A stretch of 64,000 bases of DNA from Cohnella rhizoplanae (GTDB lineage Bacteria; Bacillota; Bacilli; Paenibacillales; Paenibacillaceae): the NCBI RefSeq assembly GCF_948329515.1, contig NZ_CAOJCN010000005.1, positions 186,001 to 250,000 of the forward strand. Reading direction: 5' to 3'. The notes under the pieces are model-generated. The model worked only from the letters and a program-made list of their open reading frames with translations, had not been told where the DNA came from and searched no databases. The position numbers and the translations under genes were made by a program. Positions 40,976 to 49,987 of this stretch are shown here, one piece after another. Each line of letters opens with the position of its first letter. The first letter of the stretch is position 1.

Positions 40976-42025
40976 TTATTGCCCGATCGGACGGCACGAC
41001 TCCCGCCGGATGAGCTTGGATTGGGAATAATAGCGTACAGCAGTCCCTTCGGCACCTTCGATATGGCCGATCAAATAGTCCGTCAAGCTGCTCATCATAT
41101 CCCTGAAATCGATGGCTACCGTCGTGAGCGCCGGCTTGTATCTGGCGCTGAGCGCATGATCGTCGAAGCCGATGACCGACATATCGTCCGGCACCGCCAT
41201 CCCCGCCTCCTGGAAGGCGCGGAGTGCGCCGAACGCCACGCTGTCGTTGGCCATGACCAACGCGGTCGGCAGACGCTGCTCCTCCTGCAACAGCTCGCGT
41301 ACCGCCAGGTATCCCGCTTCCTCGTGGAAGGATCCGGGCCTCACCCACGCGTCCCGGACCTCGAGGCCGCGCTCCTGCATCGCCGCCAGGAAGGCATTGT
41401 ACTTATCGATGCCGGAAAAGCGGTTCATATCGCCGTTCACGATGCCGATATCCCGGTGCCCCAGCTCGTGCAGATAGCCTACCGCCAGCCGCATGCCGTG
41501 CTCATTGTCGAAGTTGGCGACGATCCGGTTGCCCTCGTTCCGCCCGGGAAGATACTGGTCTACGACGCCGACCGCGAACCCTTCCGCGATCAGCTCCTCG
41601 ATGAACGGCTCTTCGTTGGCCGCGCCGATGAAGATGCCGCCGTCCACGCGCCGCTGGTAGAAAATATCCTTGACGCCCCGCACGTTCTCCGCGTCCGACG
41701 TATTGCGGATGATGTAGGTCAGCACGTAGTAGCCGCGCGAAGAGGCGTGCTCGACGACGCTGGCCAGCAGGAGGTTCGTCAGCATATCGCCCGACACATG
41801 CCCTCCGGCTTCAATGACGAATAGGCCGATCGTCCTCGTGCCTTTGCCCGCGAGCACCTGCGCCGACAGGTTGGGAACGTAGTGGTAGGCGTCGATCACC
41901 TCCATGACCTTCCTGCGCGTCTCTGGCGGCACGTTCGCGTAGTTGTTGATGACGCGGCTGACCGTGCTTCGGGATACGCCGGCGAGACGGGCGATCTCGA
42001 CGGAATTGATTTCGGTTTTTTTCAT
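40976..42025 (-). CDS. LacI family transcriptional regulator
   Basis: A 349-residue repressor. The LacI helix-turn-helix is at residues 7-60 (SVEIARLAGVSRSTVSRVIN, NVPPETRRKVMEVI), followed by a periplasmic-binding-protein-like effector domain (GTRTIGLFVIEAGGHVSGDM; VMANDSVAFGALRAFQEAGM). Its own promoter carries a 14-base palindrome, so it probably represses itself. The SDR-VOC pair starts just 21 bases downstream and may be a target. The sugar effector is unknown. Confidence 0.92.
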   Translation of the reverse strand: MKKTEINSVEIARLAGVSRSTVSRVINNYANVPPETRRKVMEVIDAYHYVPNLSAQVLAGKGTRTIGLFVIEAGGHVSGDMLTNLLLASVVEHASSRGYYVLTYIIRNTSDAENVRGVKDIFYQRRVDGGIFIGAANEEPFIEELIAEGFAVGVVDQYLPGRNEGNRIVANFDNEHGMRLAVGYLHELGHRDIGIVNGDMNRFSGIDKYNAFLAAMQERGLEVRDAWVRPGSFHEEAGYLAVRELLQEEQRLPTALVMANDSVAFGALRAFQEAGMAVPDDMSVIGFDDHALSARYKPALTTVAIDFRDMMSSLTDYLIGHIEGAEGTAVRYYSQSKLIRRESCRPIGQ

Positions 42026-42059
42026 GTATAGCCACCCTTTATTAATGCATATTGAAGAG

Positions 42060-42073
42060 TAAACACGTGTTTA
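42060..42073. promoter_or_regulatory. LacI-type operator TAAACACGTGTTTA
   Basis: A perfect 14-base palindrome with a central CG step typical of LacI-family operators. It lies just downstream of the regulator gene's -10 box. Confidence 0.7.
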
Positions 42074-42080
42074 TGATCTT

Positions 42081-42109
42081 ATTCTACCGAAACCCCGGTG
42101 AACGGTCAA
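42081..42109 (-). promoter_or_regulatory. promoter of the LacI-family gene
   Basis: On the minus strand TTGACC (42109-42104), a 17-base spacer and TAGAAT (42086-42081). The operator overlaps the start of transcription. Confidence 0.72.
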
Positions 42110-42131
42110 TGCCCGAATATCGTTATTGTTA

Positions 42132-42160
42132 TTGACACTCGATGCCGAGTCGTGTATTAT
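42132..42160 (+). promoter_or_regulatory. strong sigma-A promoter without an annotated gene
   Basis: TTGACA (42132-42137), a 17-base spacer and TATTAT (42155-42160) on the plus strand. No coding frame with a ribosome binding site follows before the hairpin at 42411. Confidence 0.65.
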
Positions 42161-42166
42161 AAGGAA

Positions 42167-42437
42167 TTAGACAAGTGTTAACCCTCTGATTTTTCCTCTC
42201 AAAACTGGGTTGAATCCCTCCCGTTCACCACACCATTCCTTTTTACCAAGGCTGCTGGAAGGACACGAATTCAAGACTGGCGCGGTCATTGGAGCCGCAA
42301 GAACGACTGAGAGGCAGGGCTTTCGTTGCTTTCGTGCATGTGATTTATTAGGAGAAATTGCGCGGTTAAGCTTGTATCATCAATTGAATATGCATCGCTG
42401 CAACAAATCAGACCCCCGCAGGTACCCTGCGGGGGTC
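42167..42437 (+). ncRNA. candidate small RNA or leader
   Basis: This is the stretch between the promoter at 42132-42160 and the 12-bp perfect hairpin at 42411-42437. It is about 270 bases, contains no convincing open frame, and is bounded by a regulator and an exporter gene. The hairpin has no T run, so termination is doubtful. I recognise no known RNA family in it. Confidence 0.3.
42411..42437. terminator. strong hairpin, GACCCCCGCAGG stem
   Basis: GACCCCCGCAGG (42411-42422) pairs perfectly with CCTGCGGGGGTC (42426-42437). No clear T tract follows on either strand. It lies 65 bases past the stop of the MFS gene on the minus strand. Confidence 0.55.
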
Positions 42438-42501
42438 GTCCAATTCATTGGGGACCTGCCCGCGCGAACGTGGACAGGCGGCATGTCGGTATGTCGGCAG
42501 G

Positions 42502-43992
42502 TTAGCCTACGATCATATGCACTTCTGCGCCGGCTTCCCCTTCCGGGAGCGGGTTCTTCGGCTTGGAGAGCAGGACGCCGAGCACCAGGCCGACGACTGC
42601 GATGCCGGTCAGCACGAGGAACGTGTAGCCGAACGCATCGGCGTAAGTGTGCAAATCGGGCGACTGCAGTTGCTTGTCGATCATGATATCCTTCATCCGC
42701 GTAGCGGACAGCGTCGTGAGTCCCGCTACCGCGAACGACATCATGACCTGCTGGGCGGCGTTGGTGAGCGAGGTCACGCGGCCGACGAGATTCTGCGGAG
42801 CGGACTGGATCAGGTACGTGTTGAGCGGCATCATGAACAGCCCCATGCCCGCGCCGAGCAAGGCCAGCGGGAGGATGATCGAACTCACGCTGGCCTCGGC
42901 CGAGATGCCGGACAGCAGGAAGGCGGAGACCGTCGTGACGATCATGCCGGCGAGTACGAGCGGGCGGGCGCCGAACTTGTCGCTCAGCTTGCCGCCGATC
43001 GGCATCATGATCGCCGAAGCGAGCGCTTGGGGAATCATAATCAAGCCCGTCTCGAATGCCGTGTAGCCCTTGGCCTGCTGCAGGAACAGCGGGACGAGGA
43101 ACATCGTGCCGAACAGGGCGATCTGCGATACCCACTGCACGATGATGCCGCGGGTAAACGTGCTGGAGCGGAAGACGCGGAGCTCAAGCAACGGATCGCG
43201 GCGCCGCAGCTCGACGATGACGAACAGGATCAGCGCGACCACGCCGATGCCGATGCCGGTCAGCGTCGTAGGCGCCGTCCAATTGTTGCCCGTGGCCACC
43301 GGAGTGCCGCCTTCGGAAACGCCATAGACAAGCGCGGCGAACGCAATCGGCGCCAGGATGATGCCGAGCATGTCGAGCGAAGCGACGGATTGGCGGTCCA
43401 TCTTCGGCAGCGTGCGGATGCCGAGCAGGATGCCGAGCACGCCGATCGGCAGGTTCAGCAGGAAAATCCATTCCCAGCTCGCAAAATCGACGAGCCAGCC
43501 GGCGATAACGGGACCGAGCGCAGGCGCGAGCAGGATCGGGATGCCAAGCATGCCCATGACCTGACCGACCTTGCCGGGAGGCGACAGTCTGTAGATGAAG
43601 GCCATGGCGATCGGGCTGACGACGCCCCCGCCGAGACCTTGAAGGATACGGAACGCGATCAGCATCTCGACCGAATTGGACAGCGCGCAAAGGATCGATC
43701 CGATCGTGAACAGGCCGATCGCGATCAGGAACACCCGCTTCGCGCCGAAGCGGTCGGACAGCCAGCCCGCGAGCGGGATGACGGCGGCCTGGGCGAGCGC
43801 GTAGCCGGTGACCGTCCATTGCACGAGGGACAGGCTGTTCTGATTGAACTCGACCATCAGCTGGGGCAACGCGACGTTCACGGCCGTCCCGTCGAGGATG
43901 ACCATGAAGATGCCGACGATGATGGCGATCAGCGGCGCGAATACGTCCCGGATGGATCCCGACTGACCCGGCGAAGCAGTATTGGCTTGCAT
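42502..43992 (-). CDS. DHA2 family (EmrB/QacA-like) MFS drug exporter
   Basis: A 496-residue, 14-helix proton-drug antiporter. It has the TM1 motif FMVILDGTAVNVALPQL (D-x-T-I/A-V-N-V-A-L-P), motif A LAGWLSDRFGAKRVFLIAIG and motif C near GIPILLAPALGPVIAGWLV. The ATG at 43992 follows GGAG by 7 bases; longer readings run into the control region. A TetR gene is divergent, and two identical palindromes lie between them, so the pump is probably induced by its substrates through that regulator. Confidence 0.93.
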   Translation of the reverse strand: MQANTASPGQSGSIRDVFAPLIAIIVGIFMVILDGTAVNVALPQLMVEFNQNSLSLVQWTVTGYALAQAAVIPLAGWLSDRFGAKRVFLIAIGLFTIGSILCALSNSVEMLIAFRILQGLGGGVVSPIAMAFIYRLSPPGKVGQVMGMLGIPILLAPALGPVIAGWLVDFASWEWIFLLNLPIGVLGILLGIRTLPKMDRQSVASLDMLGIILAPIAFAALVYGVSEGGTPVATGNNWTAPTTLTGIGIGVVALILFVIVELRRRDPLLELRVFRSSTFTRGIIVQWVSQIALFGTMFLVPLFLQQAKGYTAFETGLIMIPQALASAIMMPIGGKLSDKFGARPLVLAGMIVTTVSAFLLSGISAEASVSSIILPLALLGAGMGLFMMPLNTYLIQSAPQNLVGRVTSLTNAAQQVMMSFAVAGLTTLSATRMKDIMIDKQLQSPDLHTYADAFGYTFLVLTGIAVVGLVLGVLLSKPKNPLPEGEAGAEVHMIVG

Positions 43993-44128
43993 GTTTGCAC
44001 TCCACTCTCCCTTAGATCGCCGCACGTCCCCCGCGCCTCTCTCCGATCCATCGCACCGTTGACCGCCGGTCGGCTTCAACGTTACAATAGATTCACTCAA
44101 GGCTTTATAGGACGACGGCTTCTTTAAA

Positions 44129-44175
44129 CGGACAATTGTCCGCTTTTCAATGTCATGTTACCGGACAATTGTCCG
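44129..44175. promoter_or_regulatory. two operators CGGACAATTGTCCG
   Basis: The identical perfect 14-base palindrome occurs at 44129-44142 and 44162-44175, 33 bases apart, between the MFS and TetR genes. These are near-certain binding sites for the TetR protein. Confidence 0.85.
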
Positions 44176-44218
44176 TTTGTCAACGCGATTTTGCATGCCA
44201 GGAAAGGAGTGTCTCTCG

Positions 44219-44854
44219 ATGATCAAGCCCCGTAAACGCAGCGATGCCGCCGAGAATTGCCGACTGATCCTGCAGACCGCGAAGAAGCTGTTCGCCGAGC
44301 AAGGCGTCCAGACGGTCAGCATGCACCAGATCGCCAAGACCGCGGGCGTCGGCCAGGGCACGCTCTATCGCTGCTACGCCCACAAGGGCGAGCTGTGCGC
44401 CGCCATCGCCGAGCAGGTCGGCATGGATACGGTGAAGCAGCTCGAGACATACCTGCAGGAGAACAAGCACCTGCCGGCAACGGAACGGATCGGCGGCGTA
44501 CTTCAATACATTATTCAATTCATCGACGATAAATTTCAGCTTTTGCTGCCGATTCACTCGGTCCACGATTGCGAGGACGAGTCCGTGTTTTTCCGCTCGC
44601 CGATGTACCGGTATATGCTGAACCTGATCGCCGGCTTGCAAGAGGAGGCCGCGCGCGCCCGGCACGAGGAGCCGGCGTCCCCAGCCTCCCCGGCAGCCGC
44701 CGAATCGGACGACGGTCTGCGCGCCAGGTGCGCGGCCCAAGCGCATATCATGCTCTGCTCGCTCCAACCGGCAGGGGTCATCCATATGCGCGAATCGCTC
44801 GGACTCAGCGTTCAGGAGATCGTAGACCAATACCGCGGACTGTTCGCCCGATAA
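44219..44854 (+). CDS. TetR/AcrR family regulator of the MFS exporter
   Basis: A 211-residue repressor with the N-terminal helix-turn-helix (AKKLFAEQGVQTVSMHQIAK, GVGQGTLYRCYAHKGEL). The C-terminal ligand domain is helical with an Ala/Pro/Glu-rich loop. The ATG at 44219 is chosen because AAAGGAG lies 9 bases upstream. The second operator copy lies 43 bases before the start, so it probably represses itself and the divergent pump. Confidence 0.92.
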   Translation: MIKPRKRSDAAENCRLILQTAKKLFAEQGVQTVSMHQIAKTAGVGQGTLYRCYAHKGELCAAIAEQVGMDTVKQLETYLQENKHLPATERIGGVLQYIIQFIDDKFQLLLPIHSVHDCEDESVFFRSPMYRYMLNLIAGLQEEAARARHEEPASPASPAAAESDDGLRARCAAQAHIMLCSLQPAGVIHMRESLGLSVQEIVDQYRGLFAR

Positions 44855-44871
44855 GAGCGGTCCGCGACGCA

Positions 44872-44917
44872 AAGAGGACGGCGCATGCATGGCTGCGCCG
44901 TCCTCTTCGATTTTTTC
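44872..44917. terminator. bidirectional terminator
   Basis: AAGAGGACGGCGC (44872-44884) pairs with GCGCCGTCCTCTT (44895-44907), followed by a TTTTTT run. It separates the convergent TetR and GH4 genes. Confidence 0.88.
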
Positions 44918-44928
44918 ATCCGATCCGC

Positions 44929-46221
44929 TTATCCGCGGAAAAACGAAGGCAGATACGCCCGGTTCGCCGCGAGCATCTCGTCCAGCATGCGTTCCGCGTC
45001 GTTCGCGCACGGCACGAGCGGGTGATGGGCCAGGGCGAGCAGCGCCTTGCCCTTGTCGCCTTCGACCGCCGCCTCGATCGCGAGCCGCTCATAGGTCTTC
45101 ACGGCATGGATCAGGCCGACGACCGAATGCGGCACGGTCGCGAGCGGCACGGGCACCGGCCCCCCGGCGCCGACGACGCAGTTGACCTCGATGCAGGCGT
45201 CGTCCGGCAGGAAGTCCAGAATGCCGTCGTTGCGGACGTTCAGCGTCTGCACGTCCCCGGCGTCGTTGTGCAGGGAGACCATCAACTTGACGGCGGCTTC
45301 TGAATAATAGGCGCCGCCGCGCTGTTCGAGCTGCTTGGGCTTCTCCGATAGATGCTCGTCGCGGTAGATCTCGAACAGCTCGTTTTCCAGCCGCTTAACC
45401 GTCTCCGCCCGCGTCTCTCCCTTGGCGGCCGCAGCCTGCTGCTCGGCCAGCATCTCCCGGTGCAGGTAAAAATACCTCAGATAATACGACGGAATCGCGC
45501 CGAGCGAGCGCAGCAGCGATGCGTTCCAACCGAATTGCGGCACGTTCTTGGCGGAGTAGCCTTCACGGTCGCCCAGCAGCTCCGGCAGCTTCGGTACGCC
45601 GTCCACCTGAATGACGCTGATCCAATGCAGATGGTTGAGACCCACGAATTCGCAATGAATCCGGTCTGCCGGCACGCCGTAGAGGCCGGACAGCCACTTA
45701 TAGGCGCCGATCGGAGAATTGCATAGTCCGACGGAGCGGATGCGGGAATGCTTCAGAATCGCTTCCGTCACCATCCCCGCAGGGTTGGTGAAGTTCAGCA
45801 GCCAGGCGTCCGGGCACAGCTCCTCCATGTCGCGCGCGACATCGAGCAGCACGGGGATCGTCCGCAGCGCCTTCATCATGCCGCCGGGACCGGTCGTCTC
45901 TTGCCCGATCATCCCGTAACGGAGCGGGATCGTCTCGTCCCGCGCGCGGGCGTCGAGCAGACCGACCCGCATCTGGGTGGATACGAAGTCCGCGCCGTCC
46001 AGGGCCGCTCTCCGGTCCAGGGTCAGTTCGACCTTGATCGGCAGTCCTGCGCGCTCCACCATCCGCCGCGCCAGGCTGCCGACGATGTCCAGCTTCCACT
46101 TACCTTCCGGAACGTCGACCAGGACGATCTCCCGGACCGGCAGCCGGTCGTAATTGGCAATGAATCCTTCGATGAGTTCGGGCGTGTAGGACGAGCCTCC
46201 GCCGATGACCGCTACCTTCAT
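44929..46221 (-). CDS. GH4 family 6-phospho-glycosidase (6-phospho-beta-glucosidase-like)
   Basis: A 430-residue NAD+ and Mn2+-dependent glycosidase of family GH4. The dinucleotide motif is VAVIGGGSSYTPEL at the N-terminus. The metal-site Cys is residue 167 in LCNSPIG and the His is 197 in GLNHLHW. NPAGMVTEA and GQETTGPGGMMKALRTIP are typical of the 6-phospho-beta-glucosidase (LicH/CelF) branch. Its ATG overlaps the kinase stop by one base. It ends the sugar operon; in most bacteria GH4 enzymes follow a PTS, here they follow an ABC importer and a kinase. Confidence 0.92.
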   Translation of the reverse strand: MKVAVIGGGSSYTPELIEGFIANYDRLPVREIVLVDVPEGKWKLDIVGSLARRMVERAGLPIKVELTLDRRAALDGADFVSTQMRVGLLDARARDETIPLRYGMIGQETTGPGGMMKALRTIPVLLDVARDMEELCPDAWLLNFTNPAGMVTEAILKHSRIRSVGLCNSPIGAYKWLSGLYGVPADRIHCEFVGLNHLHWISVIQVDGVPKLPELLGDREGYSAKNVPQFGWNASLLRSLGAIPSYYLRYFYLHREMLAEQQAAAAKGETRAETVKRLENELFEIYRDEHLSEKPKQLEQRGGAYYSEAAVKLMVSLHNDAGDVQTLNVRNDGILDFLPDDACIEVNCVVGAGGPVPVPLATVPHSVVGLIHAVKTYERLAIEAAVEGDKGKALLALAHHPLVPCANDAERMLDEMLAANRAYLPSFFRG

Positions 46222-47213
46222 CAGTCCGATCCTCCCTGGACGGCGGCCGCCTGAACCGGCAATGCCTCCGTCAGATTGTCGTATACCTCCGGCGGGATCT
46301 CGAGCCCCGACCGGTCCATCGCGAGCAGCAGCGCGCCGCCCGCCGGCTCGATCGTCAGCACGCGCAGGCTGCACCTCGGCGCGATTGCGCGCGCCGCGTC
46401 TTCGATATACGGCACCACATAGCGGCTGTCCCCGCGGGTCAGCACGCTGCCGACCAGCACGACGTCGAAGCGATCCGCTTCCATGCCGAGCCGGCGGATC
46501 GTCGCCTGAGCGGACAAGCCGAGCTCGACGCCCTGGCGCCGCAGAATCGCCCGGGCCGACTCGTCGCGGTCCGCGACCTCGAACAGCAGCTTGACGAGAT
46601 CGCGCGGGATGCGCGCGTCGCGGTCGAGAAAGTCGTGGAACATCGCTTCGACCGAAGGGAAGCCGAGCGCGGCCGGCACCGCCTCCGCGAGCAGCGTCGG
46701 CTCGCTCCGGCCCTCCCATGCCCGGATCGCGGTCCTGAACGCCTCTACGGCCAGCTCCCCGCCGCCGCCGAAGTCGCCGTATTCGTAGCCGAAGCCGCCG
46801 CACTGGAACGACTCGCCCCGCTTGTTCACGCCGTAGCAGTTGGTGCCGCTGCCGCATACGAGCACGACGCCGTCCGGCTGCCGCGTACCGGCGCGAAGAC
46901 CGATGACCGTATCGCACACGATATCGTGCGCATCGAGCCCCAGATCGGCCATCATCGGGCGCAGCACGCGGAAGTCCGCTTCCCTGTCGGCGCCCGCGAG
47001 CCCATAGACGGCGTACGCCACCTCGCCGCGCGATACGTTCGCGCGAGCCAGCGCTTCATCCACGGCGGCGCGTATATTCGCCTTGGCAGGCTCCGGGCCC
47101 AGCTGATGGTTGCCGCATCCGCCGTAACCCCGGCCGACGATCTCGCCCCGCTCGTTGCAGACGAGCGCGAGCGTCTTGCTGCCGCCGCCATCGACGCCCA
47201 AATAGTATTTCAA
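46221..47213 (-). CDS. BadF/BadG/BcrA-type ATPase, N-acetylglucosamine kinase-like
   Basis: A 330-residue sugar kinase of the ASKHA fold. The phosphate-1 motif is YYLGVDGGGSKTLALV, then VYGLAGADREAD, the VLVCGSGTNCYG phosphate-2 motif and the C-terminal adenosine-type segment IEPAGGALLLAMDR. The start is a TTG at 47213 with GGGGAG 9 bases upstream; the family N-terminus begins there. It lies between the ABC genes and GH4, so it probably phosphorylates the imported sugar for the GH4 enzyme. Confidence 0.88.
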   Translation of the reverse strand: MKYYLGVDGGGSKTLALVCNERGEIVGRGYGGCGNHQLGPEPAKANIRAAVDEALARANVSRGEVAYAVYGLAGADREADFRVLRPMMADLGLDAHDIVCDTVIGLRAGTRQPDGVVLVCGSGTNCYGVNKRGESFQCGGFGYEYGDFGGGGELAVEAFRTAIRAWEGRSEPTLLAEAVPAALGFPSVEAMFHDFLDRDARIPRDLVKLLFEVADRDESARAILRRQGVELGLSAQATIRRLGMEADRFDVVLVGSVLTRGDSRYVVPYIEDAARAIAPRCSLRVLTIEPAGGALLLAMDRSGLEIPPEVYDNLTEALPVQAAAVQGGSD

Positions 47214-47233
47214 GCCGTTTCTCTCCCCTGAAT

Positions 47234-47281
47234 GCGGGCCGTAACCGGCCGCCGCGACGCGGGTCGCGGGACCGGGCCCGC
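47234..47281 (-). other. intra-operon stem-loop after the binding-protein gene
   Basis: GCGGGCC (47234-47240) pairs with GGCCCGC (47275-47281), and CGCGAC pairs with GTCGCG inside. It sits in the 89-base gap between the binding-protein and kinase genes. Such hairpins often protect the abundant upstream message. Confidence 0.5.
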
Positions 47282-47302
47282 AACTTCTGATATGAATTCG
47301 GA

Positions 47303-48970
47303 TTATTTTTGCAGCTTGCTCCGGTTGTCCTGCCACTTCTTCGTCTTGTACGCCAGCAGCTTGTCGTAGCCTACCGTCTTGGCGTCTGCGTTCGCTTTAT
47401 CCAGAATCGCGTACACGTCTTCGTCGCTCTTCCCGTTCAGAATCGCCTGCGCAAATGCCTTTTCGTATATCTCCTTCACGCTCTGCGCCACGATGCCTTC
47501 CGGGGAATCGCCGGCCGGATCGAGGTTGACGTACTCCGTCGTGTTGAACTGCGTCTTCCAAGTGATCTCCGACTGCCATTTGGTCTCCCAGCTCTTCAGA
47601 TCCTCGGGCAGCGTCGACTCGAACTTCATCTTCGCGTTGTCCACGTACACGGTGTTGCCTACCCATTGGAGATTGACCGTGTCGTTCATCAGCTTGTCGC
47701 GGCCCTTCGTATCGCTCGTGAACTTGTCGGTGAACTTAGGCTTCTCTTCTTCGTCCGTGCCGTCCCAATACAGCCCTGGCGGCCCCCACATGATGACCCG
47801 CTGGCCCTCCGGCCCCGTCATCCAGTCGAGGAAGGCGAAGATCGCTTCGGGGTCCTTGGCTTTCTTGGTGATGACGCTCACGTTCCAGCCGAGCTGGTTG
47901 TAGGAGCCGGTGAAGATCTTGTTCTTGTCCAAGCCTTCCTTGTGCACGGGCCAGATCATGATGTAGCCTGCATCCGGATCTTCCGCCTTCAGCAGGGAGT
48001 TGCCGATGGCGCCGAATTCGGTCGGACTCGACGCGGCGTACACCGCTACCTTGCCGGTCACGATATTCTGCTCGACCTGATCTAGAGGCTGCGTGAAGGT
48101 GTCCGCGCTCATCAGCTTCTCTCGGTACAGCCGGGAGCCGAACGCGACGCCTTCCCGGAACGCCGTGTCCTCGAATACCGACGCCAGCTGGTCGCCTTTG
48201 GGCGAGGCCAGCATGGCGACGCTGCTGAAGTCGTACGGATGATTCTCCGCGAAGGCCGAGGACAGCACGGTGATCGCTTCGGCCTTCTGGCCGCCTTCGA
48301 ACGGGATGACCTCCGGGTACTTCTCCTTGACGAGCTTCAGATAACCGTAGAGATCCTCCGTGGTCTCCAGCTTGGGGGCGCCCAGATCGTTGTAGATTTT
48401 TTTGTTGACCAGGTAGCCCGCGTTGCCGTTCGGCTGCGTCGTATACCAGTTCGGGAATTGATAGATCTTGCCGTCCGGGGAGCGGAGCATCTCGAGCGTA
48501 GACTCGCCCGCCCATTTCTTGAGATTCGGATACTTCTCGAGGTAATCGTCGAACGCGACGAGCATGCCGGCCTCGCGCAGCTTCTCCACGTCGGCGCCCC
48601 GCTCCATCCAGATCACGTCGGGCAGCTCGTTCGAGACGATCATCGTGCTCAGCTTCTGCGCCGCGTTGCCGCCCGAGCTGACCGGCACCACGTCGACCTT
48701 TTTGTTCGCCTTGATCCACTTGGAGGCTTCGTCTTCGCCCCAATTCGGCATCGTATACCAGTCGTAGTGCCCGTAGAAGGAAAACGACAGCGGCTTGTCG
48801 CCCAGGTTGTAGACGCCGCCCTCCGCCTTCGCGGTACTCGATCCTCCCGCGGAAGCTTCGCCGGACGAAGACGCCGCGCCCTCGTTCCCCGAAGAACACC
48901 CCGACGCGATCAGCGCGGCCGCCAGCACGCCGGACAAGGCGAGCGAAGCGCGTTTGTTGAGACTTTTCAT
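47303..48970 (-). CDS. ABC transporter sugar-binding lipoprotein
   Basis: A 555-residue extracellular binding protein. The signal peptide ends in the lipobox IASGC (Cys near residue 24), followed by a Ser/Gly/Ala linker. The mature part has the family-1 pattern with ELPDVIWMERGADVEKLREA, NAGYLVNKKIYNDLG and FAFLDWMTGPEGQRV. It is of the large LplA/YtcQ type found with LplB and LplC permeases for oligosaccharides. The precise ligand is unknown. It is third in the operon. Confidence 0.92.
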   Translation of the reverse strand: MKSLNKRASLALSGVLAAALIASGCSSGNEGAASSSGEASAGGSSTAKAEGGVYNLGDKPLSFSFYGHYDWYTMPNWGEDEASKWIKANKKVDVVPVSSGGNAAQKLSTMIVSNELPDVIWMERGADVEKLREAGMLVAFDDYLEKYPNLKKWAGESTLEMLRSPDGKIYQFPNWYTTQPNGNAGYLVNKKIYNDLGAPKLETTEDLYGYLKLVKEKYPEVIPFEGGQKAEAITVLSSAFAENHPYDFSSVAMLASPKGDQLASVFEDTAFREGVAFGSRLYREKLMSADTFTQPLDQVEQNIVTGKVAVYAASSPTEFGAIGNSLLKAEDPDAGYIMIWPVHKEGLDKNKIFTGSYNQLGWNVSVITKKAKDPEAIFAFLDWMTGPEGQRVIMWGPPGLYWDGTDEEEKPKFTDKFTSDTKGRDKLMNDTVNLQWVGNTVYVDNAKMKFESTLPEDLKSWETKWQSEITWKTQFNTTEYVNLDPAGDSPEGIVAQSVKEIYEKAFAQAILNGKSDEDVYAILDKANADAKTVGYDKLLAYKTKKWQDNRSKLQK

Positions 48971-49074
48971 ATGGATCCCCTCTCCCTTCGAACCATGTGA
49001 TCTATGCGGCACCCGCCCGCAGACGGGAGCGCGGCCTAGGCGACGATGCGCCGTTAACCCTTCCCTAGCGACAG

Positions 49075-49971
49075 CTATTCCTTCAGCGAGCCTACCAGGA
49101 CGCCCTTGACAAAGTACTTTTGCACGAACGGGTACACGCACAGAATCGGGAGCGTCGCCACCATCATCGTCGCCATCGAGAGCGACTTGGTGGTGACCGT
49201 CCGCATCTTGTTCAACCGCCCCTGGGCGGCCGAGTTCAACTGCGACATCTGCTCGCTCATGATGTTCGAATTCAGGATCTGCTGCAGCTTGGTCTGTATG
49301 GGCAGCAAGTCCGCATTGCTGATATAGATGCTCGGCGTAAACCAATCGTTCCAGTGGTAGACGGCGGTGAAGAGCGAGAGCGTCGCAATGACGGGACCGG
49401 ACAGAGGCAGCACGATCCGGAACAGCACGCCCCAGTTGGAGCTGCCGTCGACCTTGGCCGACTCCTCCAGCCCGGGCGGCAGACCGAGGAAAAAAGTCCG
49501 GAAGATAATCATGTCCCACACGCTGATCAGCCCCGGCACCACCATCACCCAAAACGAATTGAACATGCCAAGCTCGCGGATGAGCAGAAACGAAGGAATC
49601 AAGCCGCCGCTGAAGTACATCGTGACGATGCAGAACACCATGTAGTACTTGCGGCCGATGAGCTCCCGCCGCGTCATGCCGTAAGCGAATATCGCCGTTG
49701 CCAGCATGCCGCAGAAGGTGCCCGTTACTGTTCGCAATATGGAGATGAGGAAGGCATTCACCAGGCGCGTGTCCTCAAATACGATCCGGTAATTCGCGAG
49801 GGTGAATGCTCGCGGCCAGAACGTCACCCCGCCCTTCACCGTGTCGATGCCTTCGTTAAAGGAGATGACGGCCGCATTCCAGAACGGATAAAAAGCGGCG
49901 AAGCCCAGTATCGCGAGCAGCGCGTAAATGACGGCGAGCAGCGCGCGGTCGCCTGCGGTTAACTTGATCAT
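49075..49971 (-). CDS. carbohydrate ABC transporter permease (LplC/YtcP-like)
   Basis: A 298-residue permease with six helices. The inner-membrane EAA loop lies near residues 190-210 (LPPGLEESAKVDGSSNWGVL). It begins GDRALLAVIYALLAILGFAAFYP and ends YFVKGVLVGSLKE, the usual LplC-type C-terminus. It pairs with the LplB-like permease upstream. GAGGGGG precedes the ATG. No ABC ATPase gene is nearby, so a shared MsmX-type ATPase is likely. Confidence 0.93.
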   Translation of the reverse strand: MIKLTAGDRALLAVIYALLAILGFAAFYPFWNAAVISFNEGIDTVKGGVTFWPRAFTLANYRIVFEDTRLVNAFLISILRTVTGTFCGMLATAIFAYGMTRRELIGRKYYMVFCIVTMYFSGGLIPSFLLIRELGMFNSFWVMVVPGLISVWDMIIFRTFFLGLPPGLEESAKVDGSSNWGVLFRIVLPLSGPVIATLSLFTAVYHWNDWFTPSIYISNADLLPIQTKLQQILNSNIMSEQMSQLNSAAQGRLNKMRTVTTKSLSMATMMVATLPILCVYPFVQKYFVKGVLVGSLKE

Positions 49972-49987
49972 GACGAACCCCCTCGTC

